Below are positions 1-7,723 of a stretch of DNA of 28,238 nucleotides, piece after piece; positions within the stretch are counted from its first letter, which is position 1; each line of letters opens with the position of its first letter. A program made the translations under genes and the position numbers. The notes under the pieces are model-generated. The model did not search any database. It was not told the DNA's origin and saw only the letters and a list, made by a program, of their open reading frames with translations. This DNA comes from DAOSWM01 sp035380045. GTDB taxonomy: Bacteria; Bacteroidota; Bacteroidia; Bacteroidales; Tenuifilaceae. Where the stretch lies: the NCBI GenBank assembly GCA_035380045.1, contig DAOSWM010000043.1, positions 1 to 28,238 on the forward strand, written 5' to 3'.

Positions 1-15
1 TTATTACAAAATAAA

Positions 16-166
16 AAATGAGGGTGTATCAAAAGTTCACTGTGTGACTAAAAAAAGGACTCTGTGAAACATATAATGTATTATACCACAGTGTGTCACA
101 ATGGGAGCACAGTGTTCCACAGAGTAGTAAATCTAATCCTTTTTAACTTTTGAGACACCCTCATTT
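16..166. mobile_element. MITE-like palindromic element, about 151 bp
   Basis: The two ends are 22-bp terminal inverted repeats (16-37 and 145-166) that match except at one position; each reads inward AAATGAGGGTGT-M-TCAAAAGTT. Between them are several copies, in both orientations, of a motif like CTCTGTGGAAC or CACTGTGTGAC (about 36-49, 58-71, 87-100 and 108-126), so the whole element is an imperfect nested palindrome. It contains no ORF. A short non-coding element with long terminal inverted repeats fits a MITE mobilised in trans by an IS transposase. I could not define a target-site duplication. It begins 18 bp past the aroK stop codon and may also fold as a transcription terminator. Confidence 0.6.
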
Positions 167-183
167 CATAACTATTCTAGGAA

Positions 184-696
184 CTATACTTCAAGGGTAC
201 GTATGGTTTGTGCTAGCTGTTCAATATCAAGGCTAGTAAAATCGATGGTGATTTTAGCCTTTTCATAGTATTTTTTTCGCTCTTCGAGCACCCGAATAAT
301 GTAATTATTCAACTCCTCCTTCGATTTTCCCCACAGCAGAGGCCTGTCAGTTTTAGATTCGATAAGCCTGGCAAGAAGTTCTGAAACCTCCACCCTAAGA
401 TATATGGTTACACCAATTTTATTCATAAAATCGATACTGTTGTAAAAACAGGATGTGCCACCTCCCGAAGCAATCACAACATTTCCTGGGATTGCTGAAA
501 CTTCTCTAAGAGCCTCATTTTCAAATTCACGAAAACGTTCCTCGCCATGAAACTCAAAAAGAATCTTTATCGTTTTTTTATGCTTCTCCTCAAGATACTG
601 GTCAATATCAACAAACTTGTAGTTCATGATACTTGCTAGCTGAACACCAATCGTTGTTTTTCCACTGGCCATAAAGCCTATAAGAAAGACTTTCAT
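184..696 (-). CDS. aroK: Shikimate kinase
   Basis: The 170-residue product phosphorylates shikimate at the 3-hydroxyl with ATP, the fifth step of the shikimate pathway to chorismate and aromatic amino acids, in the cytoplasm. The P-loop GFMASGKTT is at residues 7-15. The Asp pair of the DID motif (D30, D32), Arg near residue 56, the GGG substrate-binding motif (78-80) and the lid Arg in RPLL (R118) are all in place. The length is normal for a monofunctional enzyme, and the ATG at 694-696 gives the typical N-terminus. It is transcribed away from rpmE. The MITE-like element begins 18 bp past its stop codon and may take the role of a terminator. Confidence 0.95.
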   Translation of the reverse strand: MKVFLIGFMASGKTTIGVQLASIMNYKFVDIDQYLEEKHKKTIKILFEFHGEERFREFENEALREVSAIPGNVVIASGGGTSCFYNSIDFMNKIGVTIYLRVEVSELLARLIESKTDRPLLWGKSKEELNNYIIRVLEERKKYYEKAKITIDFTSLDIEQLAQTIRTLEV

Positions 697-811
697 GTTA
701 AAAATGGATTTATTATGCTGCCTAAAGTTAACTCAACATCTATTTAAAAACAATAAAAAATCAAACTGAATTATTATCTTTGCAAATTGTTTTAAAAAAC
801 ATGGGCACAAT

Positions 812-842
812 TTTGTTATTATCATAATAGTTAATAATTTTG
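812..842 (+). promoter_or_regulatory. Bacteroidota-type promoter for rpmE
   Basis: TTTG at 812-815 and TAATTTTG at 835-842 are separated by exactly 19 nt. This matches in full the TTTG-N19-TAnnTTTG consensus of the Bacteroidota primary sigma factor. Transcription would start near 847-850, leaving a leader of about 45 nt before the rpmE ATG. A second TAnnTTTG (TATCTTTG, 775-782) lies upstream but has no -33 TTTG. Confidence 0.75.
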
Positions 843-893
843 CAGCCCATATTTTAGTGCGAAATCTTTTGAAATAGAATAAATACTAACACA

Positions 894-1157
894 ATGAAAC
901 AGGACATTCATCCAAAGAATTATCGACTGGTGGCGTTCAAGGACATGTCGAACGAGCATGTTTTCATCACCAAATCGACTGTAAACACGAAGGAAACCAT
1001 CGAAGTGGATGGCGTGGAGTACCCAGTTGTAAAGGTTGAGATTTCAAACACATCGCATCCTTTCTTCACTGGTAAAATGAAGTTGGTTGACACCGCTGGG
1101 CGTGTTGACAAGTTCATGACCAAGTACAAATCACATTTCGAGAAAAAAAATAAGTAG
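894..1157 (+). CDS. rpmE2: 50S ribosomal protein L31, type B (zinc-independent)
   Basis: An 87-residue basic protein starting MKQDIHPKNYR, with the central SHPFFTG motif and a C-terminal DKFMTKYK segment typical of type B L31. L31 sits on the central protuberance of the large subunit and helps bridge the two subunits. The protein contains no cysteine, so it is the C-minus form that does not need zinc. It is a single-gene unit: a promoter with perfect consensus lies 52 bp upstream and a strong intrinsic terminator lies about 57 bp downstream. Whether a zinc-binding paralogue exists elsewhere cannot be told from this window. Confidence 0.95.
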   Translation: MKQDIHPKNYRLVAFKDMSNEHVFITKSTVNTKETIEVDGVEYPVVKVEISNTSHPFFTGKMKLVDTAGRVDKFMTKYKSHFEKKNK

Positions 1158-1214
1158 ATGTACTTCTGGCATAACGCCAATACTTTCTCATTAACTTATT
1201 TATTTCGATACATG

Positions 1215-1238
1215 AAAGCTCCTAACGGAGCTTTTTTT
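1215..1238 (+). terminator. Intrinsic terminator after rpmE
   Basis: An 8-bp perfect stem AAAGCTCC/GGAGCTTT (1215-1222 and 1227-1234) with a TAAC loop is followed by a run of T. It closes the rpmE transcript and insulates the next gene. Confidence 0.88.
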
Positions 1239-1272
1239 AGTTTCATTACCAAACAGGTTTGCCATAATAGGC

Positions 1273-1280
1273 TATCTTTG
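1273..1280 (+). promoter_or_regulatory. -7 promoter element for the GlmU-like gene
   Basis: TATCTTTG fits TAnnTTTG. No TTTG lies at the ideal 19-nt distance upstream. A start of transcription near 1285 would put the TTG at 1282 outside the mRNA, which favours the ATG at 1300 or 1306 as the start of the next gene. Confidence 0.55.
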
Positions 1281-1305
1281 TTTGAACAAACAATTCATTA
1301 TGACA

Positions 1306-2496
1306 ATGAAATATATTCTTTTTGACGATTCTCGAAGAGAGCACCTGCTCCCACTAACATACACACGCCCCGTTTCGATGATTCGAGTTGGAATTCTTAC
1401 AATTAAAGAAAAATGGGACATCGCTTTGGCAACCAGCTGTTATCATCTAACAACAGAGTATCTTCAAAAAAAATTTCCGCAGCCAGCAGAGGATGGAAGT
1501 TGTTTACTGATAAATGGCGGCGTTTTCCCTACTGATGAACTCACAAAGGCAATTCATTCATTAAGCCCAAACCAAGCACTTATTTCGAGTGGAACCCTTC
1601 TAGCAATTAAATTAGAATCGAACCCTGATGCAGATTTTTCGTTCAAAATTGAAACGCATCCCGATTTAGTAACCTTTGGCGGACAGGTAGTTGAGATTTT
1701 TCACCCATGGGACATTTTCTCCCTTAACGGAATAGCAATAGAACTCGACTTCAAAATGCTAACAAAAGGTAAAAAATCGCAGCTAATATCGCCAACCAAC
1801 AAAGTTCTTAATCCTGAAAATATTTTTATCGAGGAAGGAGCCTCGGTTGAATGCGCAACGCTTAATGCAAATACAGGCCCTATTTACATTGGGAAAGACG
1901 CTGAAGTAATGGAAGGCTCGCTTATCCGTGGTCCGTTTGCTCTTTGCGATCATTCCACCTTAAAGCTAGGTGCAAAAATTTACGGCCCAACCACCATTGG
2001 TCCGCACTGTAAGGTTGGCGGCGAAGTTAACAATAGCGTAATATTTGGTTACACCAACAAAGCGCACGATGGTTTTCTTGGTAATTCGGTTATTGGCGAG
2101 TGGTGCAACCTGGGAGCCGACACTAACAATTCGAACCTTAAGAATAACTACGCCGAGGTGAAACTTTGGTGCTATGCCAAAAAGTCGTTCGTAAACACCG
2201 GCCTGCAATTTTGCGGGTTGGTAATGGGCGACCACTCAAAATGTGGCATCAACACAATGTTTAATACAGGAACCGTTGTTGGCGTGAGCGCCAATATTTT
2301 TGGCGATGGGTTCCCCCGAAATTTCATTCCAAGCTTCTCATGGGGTGGCGCTCAGGGATTTAGCATATACAAAATTGACAAAGCCCTTGAAACTGCCCAG
2401 AAAGTAATGGAGAGAAGAAACATTGAACTTGACAACACTGAAAAGGAGATTCTTACAAAAATTTTTGAGCTAAGCGAAGGCTACCGAAAGCACTAA
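1306..2496 (+). CDS. Alternative GlmU-type sugar nucleotidyltransferase/acetyltransferase
   Basis: The 396-residue protein has an N-terminal nucleotidyltransferase-like half containing the segment LLPLTYTRPVSMIRVG. Its C-terminal half (from about residue 170 to 370) is rich in hexapeptide-type turns, including GPTTIGPHCKVGGEV and NSVIFGYTNKAHDGFLGNSVIG, which form a left-handed beta-helix. This matches the family annotated in Bacteroidota as a putative UDP-GlcNAc diphosphorylase/glucosamine-1-phosphate N-acetyltransferase (TIGR03991-like, from memory). It would supply UDP-GlcNAc for peptidoglycan and LPS. A TTG at 1282 and an ATG at 1300 are possible earlier starts; I chose 1306 because MKYILFDD is the usual family N-terminus and the promoter element ends at 1280. 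The exact sugar substrate is not provable from sequence. Confidence 0.85.
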   Translation: MKYILFDDSRREHLLPLTYTRPVSMIRVGILTIKEKWDIALATSCYHLTTEYLQKKFPQPAEDGSCLLINGGVFPTDELTKAIHSLSPNQALISSGTLLAIKLESNPDADFSFKIETHPDLVTFGGQVVEIFHPWDIFSLNGIAIELDFKMLTKGKKSQLISPTNKVLNPENIFIEEGASVECATLNANTGPIYIGKDAEVMEGSLIRGPFALCDHSTLKLGAKIYGPTTIGPHCKVGGEVNNSVIFGYTNKAHDGFLGNSVIGEWCNLGADTNNSNLKNNYAEVKLWCYAKKSFVNTGLQFCGLVMGDHSKCGINTMFNTGTVVGVSANIFGDGFPRNFIPSFSWGGAQGFSIYKIDKALETAQKVMERRNIELDNTEKEILTKIFELSEGYRKH

Positions 2497-2540
2497 CCAT
2501 TTTTTGGCATGTGACTTGCACAATAGGTAACTTGCTTTAA

Positions 2541-2568
2541 TGTTAGCCTGCGGGCTGACACGTTGTCA
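2541..2568 (+). promoter_or_regulatory. Two competing small hairpins in the lon leader
   Basis: TGTTAGCC/GGCTGACA (2541-2548 and 2553-2560, with one T-G wobble) and TGACA/TGTCA (2556-2560 and 2564-2568) share the TGACA arm, so only one hairpin can form at a time. They lie about 30 nt upstream of the lon ATG. No T-run follows, so a normal intrinsic terminator is unlikely. Function unknown. Confidence 0.3.
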
Positions 2569-2596
2569 TGTTTATTAAACTACATTCAAAAAAATA

Positions 2597-5050
2597 ATGA
2601 GTAACAAATTCGATATAAAGGTAGTAGGTCCCTATCACCTCGACACCGTTGATGAGGAAACAGAATTCATACCACTTATTTCTGAGGATGAGGGACAGCC
2701 GGAGGTGAGCGATATTCCTGCAACACTACCTATACTGGCCCTTCGGAATACGGTACTTTTCCCTGGAGTAGTTCTACCTGTAACCATTGGTCGCGAAAAA
2801 TCAGTTAGGTTAATTCGTAATCTCAGCAAGAAACACCGGCTAATTGGGGCTGTTTCCCAAATAGATGCAAAAATTGAGGATCCAGAACCGAAAGATTTGT
2901 TCACACTCGGAACCGTAGCACGCGTACTTAAAGTTCTCGAAATGCCCGATGGGAGCACTTCGGTTATCCTTCAGGGAGTACATCGGTTCAGTGTAGAACA
3001 GTACACCTCTACCGAACCCTTCTTCATGGCTTCTGTAAAAGTGCTAACCGATGAGCCTACCAATGAGAAGGATAGCGAATTTAAAGCGCTAATCAGCTCA
3101 ATTAAGGATTTCTCACTAAAAATAATTAACCTTTCGCCAAACATGGCGCAGGAAGCGGCATTCGCTATTAAGAATATTGATAACAACTATTTCCTCATAA
3201 ATTTTATCTGTTCAAACATTGAGCTGCCTGCCAATGAGAAGCAGATCCTGCTTGAAAAGAACGACCTGAAGAGCAGGAGCATTCAGCTACTAGAATTCCT
3301 CTCACGCGAAATTCAGCTGCTGGAAATTAAGAACGATATCCAGTCGAAGGTTCGCACCGACATGAGCCAACAGCAACGTGAATACTTCCTTCATCAACAG
3401 ATGAAAACCATTCAGGATGAGCTTGGCGGAAACCCCATTGAGAAGGAGATTGAGGAGCTGAAAAAGCTGGCAAAGAGTAAAAAGTGGAGCAAGGAGGTTG
3501 CCGCCACATTCGACCGCGAAGTGAATAAGCTTAGCCGCATGAACCCAATGGCTGGTGAGTACTCCATGCAACTAAGCTACGTTCAGCTTATGCTCGATTT
3601 ACCATGGAACGAGTACACCAAAGATAATTTTGACCTGAAAAGGGCAAAGAAAATTCTTGACGAGGATCACTTCGGCCTTGAGCAGGTTAAGGAACGAATT
3701 CTTGAACATTTGGCGGTTCTTAAGCTAAAAGGCGACATGAAGGCTCCCATTATCTGCCTACATGGCCCTCCGGGTGTGGGAAAAACCTCGCTGGGAAAAT
3801 CAGTTGCCCGAGCCTTGAACAGGAAGTATGCCAGAATTTCGCTTGGTGGCTTGCACGATGAGGCAGAAATTCGCGGACACCGAAAAACCTACATTGGCGC
3901 CATGCCGGGAAGGATTATTCAGAATCTGAAAAAGGTTCAGTCATCGAATCCGGTTTTCATCCTCGATGAAATTGACAAGGTAGGAAAAGATTTCCATGGC
4001 GACCCAGCTGCTGCTCTCCTTGAGGTTTTGGATCCTGAGCAGAATGGTACCTTTCACGACAACTACCTCGATGTTGAGTACGACCTTTCGAAGGTTCTTT
4101 TCATAACTACTGCAAACAACATCTCCACAATCAACCGTGCATTACTCGACAGGATGGAACTTATTGAGGTGAGCGGATACATTCGTGAGGAAAAGGTAGA
4201 AATTGCCAAAAGGCACCTTATCCCCGACCAACTTACAAATCACGGGATTACAAAAAAGCAACTTTCCATCCCCACAAAAGTTCTCGAAGAGATAATCCAA
4301 GGATATACCCGCGAAAGCGGGGTTCGGGCACTTAACCAGCGCATTGCCAAGGTGGTAAGAAGCATCGCCAAGAAAGTTGCCTTCGATGAGAAGTACAACA
4401 AAAATATAACTCTGGGGGAACTTAAAGAGATACTTGGCGTTGCCCGATTCAGCAAGGATACCTATCTCGACAACGATTTGGCCGGAGTTGTAACTGGACT
4501 GGCATGGACAGAAACCGGAGGCGATATTCTTTTCATAGAAACCAGCCTTAGCAAAGGCAAAGGCGACCTAACCTTAACCGGAAACCTGGGCGATGTAATG
4601 AAGGAATCGGCAGTAATTGCCCTTCAGTACATAAAATCGAACTGCGATGAGCTTGGGCTTAACCCTACAGTTTTTGAAAACTGGAAGGCTCACCTGCACG
4701 TTCCCGAAGGCGCAATACCCAAGGATGGCCCATCGGCAGGAATAACCATGGTGGTTTCACTGGCTTCAGCATTTACGCAACGAAAAGTTCGTAAAGCAAT
4801 TGCCATGACTGGTGAAATGACCCTCAGGGGAAAAGTTCTCCCTGTTGGTGGAATAAAGGAGAAGATTCTTGCCGCTAAACGTGCCGGAATAACCGAAATC
4901 ATCCTGTCGAAAGAGAACGAGAAGGACGTAAATGAGATTAAGGATATATACATTGAGGGATTAAATTTCAATTACGTAACCCACATCGACGAGGTGTTGA
5001 AACACGCGCTTCTTCCTGAGAAAGTTGTAAATGCGAAGGTAATTACTTAA
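2597..5050 (+). CDS. lon: ATP-dependent Lon protease (LonA)
   Basis: At 817 residues this is a full-length LonA, a soluble hexameric AAA+ protease that degrades misfolded and regulatory proteins. The N-terminal substrate-binding domain starts near residue 42 with LPILALRNTVLFPGV. Walker A GPPGVGKT is at 390-397, followed by Walker B with FILDEID. The C-terminal peptidase carries the Ser-Lys dyad: S713 in DGPSAG and K756 in GGIKEK, with the same 43-residue spacing as S679/K722 of E. coli Lon. A 40-residue acidic extension precedes the usual N-terminus, as is common in Bacteroidota. The gene stands alone between the GlmU-like gene and coaD, with gaps of about 100 and 140 bp. Confidence 0.97.
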   Translation: MSNKFDIKVVGPYHLDTVDEETEFIPLISEDEGQPEVSDIPATLPILALRNTVLFPGVVLPVTIGREKSVRLIRNLSKKHRLIGAVSQIDAKIEDPEPKDLFTLGTVARVLKVLEMPDGSTSVILQGVHRFSVEQYTSTEPFFMASVKVLTDEPTNEKDSEFKALISSIKDFSLKIINLSPNMAQEAAFAIKNIDNNYFLINFICSNIELPANEKQILLEKNDLKSRSIQLLEFLSREIQLLEIKNDIQSKVRTDMSQQQREYFLHQQMKTIQDELGGNPIEKEIEELKKLAKSKKWSKEVAATFDREVNKLSRMNPMAGEYSMQLSYVQLMLDLPWNEYTKDNFDLKRAKKILDEDHFGLEQVKERILEHLAVLKLKGDMKAPIICLHGPPGVGKTSLGKSVARALNRKYARISLGGLHDEAEIRGHRKTYIGAMPGRIIQNLKKVQSSNPVFILDEIDKVGKDFHGDPAAALLEVLDPEQNGTFHDNYLDVEYDLSKVLFITTANNISTINRALLDRMELIEVSGYIREEKVEIAKRHLIPDQLTNHGITKKQLSIPTKVLEEIIQGYTRESGVRALNQRIAKVVRSIAKKVAFDEKYNKNITLGELKEILGVARFSKDTYLDNDLAGVVTGLAWTETGGDILFIETSLSKGKGDLTLTGNLGDVMKESAVIALQYIKSNCDELGLNPTVFENWKAHLHVPEGAIPKDGPSAGITMVVSLASAFTQRKVRKAIAMTGEMTLRGKVLPVGGIKEKILAAKRAGITEIILSKENEKDVNEIKDIYIEGLNFNYVTHIDEVLKHALLPEKVVNAKVIT

Positions 5051-5117
5051 TAGCGAACCACTTTCATTCTTTTGGGTGTCATTTAATTGATAAAAGAAGT
5101 GAGTTAACCAAATTATC

Positions 5118-5138
5118 TTGCCTGAAAAATGCAGGCAA
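5118..5138. other. Hairpin between lon and coaD
   Basis: A 7-bp perfect inverted repeat TTGCCTG/CAGGCAA with a 7-nt loop lies in the intergenic gap after lon. There is no adjoining T-run on either strand, so it is not a standard terminator. It lies just upstream of the coaD promoter element and could be an RNA 3' end or a protein site. Confidence 0.35.
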
Positions 5139-5155
5139 TCCAATAAAAAATAGGT

Positions 5156-5163
5156 TACCTTTG
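5156..5163 (+). promoter_or_regulatory. -7 promoter element for coaD
   Basis: TACCTTTG matches TAnnTTTG and lies 28 bp upstream of the coaD ATG. There is no clear -33 TTTG at 19 nt. Confidence 0.55.
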
Positions 5164-5191
5164 AGGAGAATGTAAACCCAAAATTTTCAGC

Positions 5192-5668
5192 ATGGAGAAA
5201 GTAGCCGTTTTCCCAGGAACTTTTGACCCCTTCACAGTGGGGCACGAAGCCATTGTTCAGCGAGCCCTTCCCTTATTCGACAGAATAATTGTGGCCGTTG
5301 GAATGAATATCACAAAAAAAACGCTCTTTAGCGTTGAGCAGCGTGTTTCCATGATAAACGATGTGTTTTCATCAGAAGGCAAAGTTGAAGTTATGAGCTT
5401 CGAAGGGCTTACCGTAGATTTCTGCACAAAAATTGGAGCAAAATACCTCCTTAGAGGACTAAGAACCGCCGCTGACTTTGAATACGAAAGGGCAATTGGA
5501 CAGGTTAACAAGGCCATGAAACCCGATATTGAGTCGGTTTTTCTGTTAACTTCCCCCGAGCATACTCCAGTAAACTCAACCATTGTAAGAGACATTCTCG
5601 TAAACGGAGGCGACGCTTCAAAATTTATTCCTGCAAGCATCAACATAAAAAAGTACCTAAACCGTTAG
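5192..5668 (+). CDS. coaD: Phosphopantetheine adenylyltransferase
   Basis: A 158-residue cytoplasmic enzyme that transfers AMP from ATP to 4'-phosphopantetheine, the penultimate step of coenzyme A synthesis. The nucleotidyltransferase T/HxGH motif is seen as TVGH at residues 15-18 within GTFDPFTVGHE. The LRGLR segment and the C-terminal NSTIVRD motif (the family's S-x-x-VR) are also present. The length is normal for bacterial CoaD. It has its own promoter element and is followed after 22 bp by the secreted thioredoxin-like gene, with which it may be co-transcribed. Confidence 0.96.
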   Translation: MEKVAVFPGTFDPFTVGHEAIVQRALPLFDRIIVAVGMNITKKTLFSVEQRVSMINDVFSSEGKVEVMSFEGLTVDFCTKIGAKYLLRGLRTAADFEYERAIGQVNKAMKPDIESVFLLTSPEHTPVNSTIVRDILVNGGDASKFIPASINIKKYLNR

Positions 5669-5690
5669 TATCATACACTAATTGCCAAAT

Positions 5691-7103
5691 ATGATTCAGC
5701 TTAGGTTTGCAGTATTACTCTCAATCGTTCTGCTTTTTAGCCAAAACCTTACTGCACAGGTTACAGTAACAGGAAATGCGCCTACCTATGCTGGCGACGA
5801 CATAACTTTTTACCGTTACTCCGACCTGATTACGCAAACCGAGGAGAAAATTGGAAGCTGCAAAGTTGGCAATACAGGCGATTTTAAGTGTAAACTCAAC
5901 ATCGATGAAACTTCTTTTGTTTTCAGCTATCTTGGCATTTACCGTGTTTACCTTTTTGCCGAACCCGGCAAAGTTTACGAAGTTGTTCTCCCTGAAAAGG
6001 AGGAAAAAACCGAGCCCCAACGGCTAAACCCGTTCTTCAGGCAGGTTGAAGTTCATGTTGGAATTAAGGGGATTCAAAAAAACGATCTGAACTACCTAAT
6101 AAACGCTTTCGACCTAGCGTTCAACGAGCATTTCAACACCATTGTGAATGATGCGTACGCCGGGAAGGAGTCCATTTCAATCGATTCGCTCACACAAAAT
6201 CTTGAGCAACGATTTAGTCCATACAACCACACTTTTTTCAATTCGTACAGAAAATACCGCTACGGATTGCTTAACCAGCTTTCGCTAATGCAGAAATCGC
6301 GAAGCATTTCCGACAACTACTTCCTCAACAAGCCCATTTTGTACAACAACCCATCGTACATGGAACTTTTCAACCTAGTGTACGACAAGTACTTCCTGTT
6401 TTTTGCCCGGTCGGAAACCGGGAATGCCGTTTTCAATAATATCAGTGAGCAGAAAAGTTACACACGACTAAAGAAAACATTGGCTAGCGATGCTGTTCTA
6501 TCCAACGATTCGCTTATGGAGCTGGTAATTCTGAAAGGGTTACACGATGGTTTCTTCGACGATAAATTCTCACGTTCTGCACTCCTTGCCGTTCTCGATT
6601 CGCTGTACAAGCAAACAAAAATTGCAGAGCATTTGATAATTGCAGAGAACATTCGCTCCAAGGTAACGAAATTGCTACCCGGCTTTGTGCCCTCGCCCTT
6701 TAAACTTTACACATCGGAAGGGAAACTCGTATCGCTCGACGATTTTACGGGCAAATATGTTTACCTAAATTTCTGCACAACATCGAGTTACACATGTCTA
6801 CAAGAGTTTTCGCTGCTCGAAAAGCTCTACGAAAAGCACAAAAAGTTGCTTGAAATAGTTACCATTTGCGTTGACAGGGAAGAGAATGAAATGAAGAATT
6901 TTTTAGAGCAAACCAACTACGACTGGACATTCCTTTACTATGGAAACAAACCCGATATAATTAAGGATTTCGACATAAGGGCGTACCCTACCTATTTCCT
7001 TATTGGACCCGACAAAAAAATGGTGATGTCGCCAGCACCATCACCAAAGGAAAATTTTGAAATTCAACTTTTCAACCTACTTCGGTCGAAGGGTGAAATT
7101 TAA
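5691..7103 (+). CDS. Secreted TlpA/redoxin-like protein with degenerate active site
   Basis: A 470-residue protein with an N-terminal signal peptide (hydrophobic LLSIVLLFSQNLTAQ, cleavage near residue 23). A long all-purpose middle region (about 30-320) resembles no domain I can name. The C-terminal thioredoxin-like domain (about 330-470) includes LDDFTGKYVYLNF and the cis-proline strand AYPTYFLI. Where TlpA proteins carry WCxxC, this one reads SSYTC: the first catalytic Cys is Ser366 and only Cys369 remains, with an extra Cys362 four residues before Ser366. Normal disulfide exchange is therefore doubtful. The start is the ATG at 5691; the in-frame TTG at 5682 would only add three residues before the signal peptide. 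Its stop codon overlaps the convergent NUDIX stop. Confidence 0.8.
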   Translation: MIQLRFAVLLSIVLLFSQNLTAQVTVTGNAPTYAGDDITFYRYSDLITQTEEKIGSCKVGNTGDFKCKLNIDETSFVFSYLGIYRVYLFAEPGKVYEVVLPEKEEKTEPQRLNPFFRQVEVHVGIKGIQKNDLNYLINAFDLAFNEHFNTIVNDAYAGKESISIDSLTQNLEQRFSPYNHTFFNSYRKYRYGLLNQLSLMQKSRSISDNYFLNKPILYNNPSYMELFNLVYDKYFLFFARSETGNAVFNNISEQKSYTRLKKTLASDAVLSNDSLMELVILKGLHDGFFDDKFSRSALLAVLDSLYKQTKIAEHLIIAENIRSKVTKLLPGFVPSPFKLYTSEGKLVSLDDFTGKYVYLNFCTTSSYTCLQEFSLLEKLYEKHKKLLEIVTICVDREENEMKNFLEQTNYDWTFLYYGNKPDIIKDFDIRAYPTYFLIGPDKKMVMSPAPSPKENFEIQLFNLLRSKGEI

Positions 7104-7723
7104 ACCAGCCCAGACGCCTTAAGTACCTCAACTATAGATGAGTAAGTATTTTTTATGTGCTTGCCTACATCGGCTTTGTTAACCCAGCAAACCTCCGTTA
7201 TGTTCTCCTCAACCTGCGGTTTTAAATCGCCTGAAGAATGGCTTTTCATTTGGTACCAGCTTGTTTTCTTAAGAATACTCTTACCATTTAGCTCGTAGGT
7301 ATGGTATGTGTTTAAAAGATGTTTCTCCAGCATTATCTCGTTCAACCCGCACTCCTCAATTACTTCTCGAACAGCAGCCTGCTCAACATTCTCATCCCTC
7401 TCAACTTTGCCTTTGGGCAAATCCCATAATCCATTACGCTTAATCATCAAGAAATTTTCGTTGCCATTCTGAACCAACCCGCCAGCGGCTTCAACAATAG
7501 TAAAATGCTTTGCAAACTCGTTAAAAATTATGTTAGTATTTTCACCAATTACATATAAGCTGGATAAGGATTTCAGGTTTTGAAAGAATTGAAGTAAATT
7601 TGCCGTATCGGTGTTAGCATCGAAACCAACGTAGTAACCCGCATAATCGAGAAAGTTACGTTTTAAATTGTTGGTGATAACAATACATCGGTTACCAAAA
7701 AATATTTTATAATCGTTTGTCAT
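7100..7723 (-). CDS. NUDIX hydrolase
   Basis: The 207-residue protein has a complete Nudix box, Gx5Ex7REUxEExGU, at residues 105-127, starting GKVERDE and ending REVIEECGL. The box binds the metal for hydrolysis of a nucleoside diphosphate linked to some moiety X. About 95 residues precede the catalytic domain; they include the segment YVIGENTNIIFNEF and do not match a domain I know. The substrate cannot be told. The ATG (complement of 7721-7723) overlaps the ATG of the divergent pyrE by two bases, and the 3' end overlaps the stop codon of the secreted thioredoxin-fold gene. No later Met precedes the catalytic domain, and the N-terminal strand YKIFFGN supports this start. Confidence 0.9.
   Translation of the reverse strand: MTNDYKIFFGNRCIVITNNLKRNFLDYAGYYVGFDANTDTANLLQFFQNLKSLSSLYVIGENTNIIFNEFAKHFTIVEAAGGLVQNGNENFLMIKRNGLWDLPKGKVERDENVEQAAVREVIEECGLNEIMLEKHLLNTYHTYELNGKSILKKTSWYQMKSHSSGDLKPQVEENITEVCWVNKADVGKHIKNTYSSIVEVLKASGLV

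Noticed and set aside
775..782. TATCTTTG as the main rpmE promoter
   Set aside because: There is no -33 TTTG at the right distance. The element at 812-842 fits the full consensus with exact spacing and is closer to the gene.
5057..5103. Possible terminator after lon, formed by TTCTTTT and AAAAGAA arms
   Set aside because: The stem needs a bulge, is AT-rich with a long loop, and has no T-run after it.
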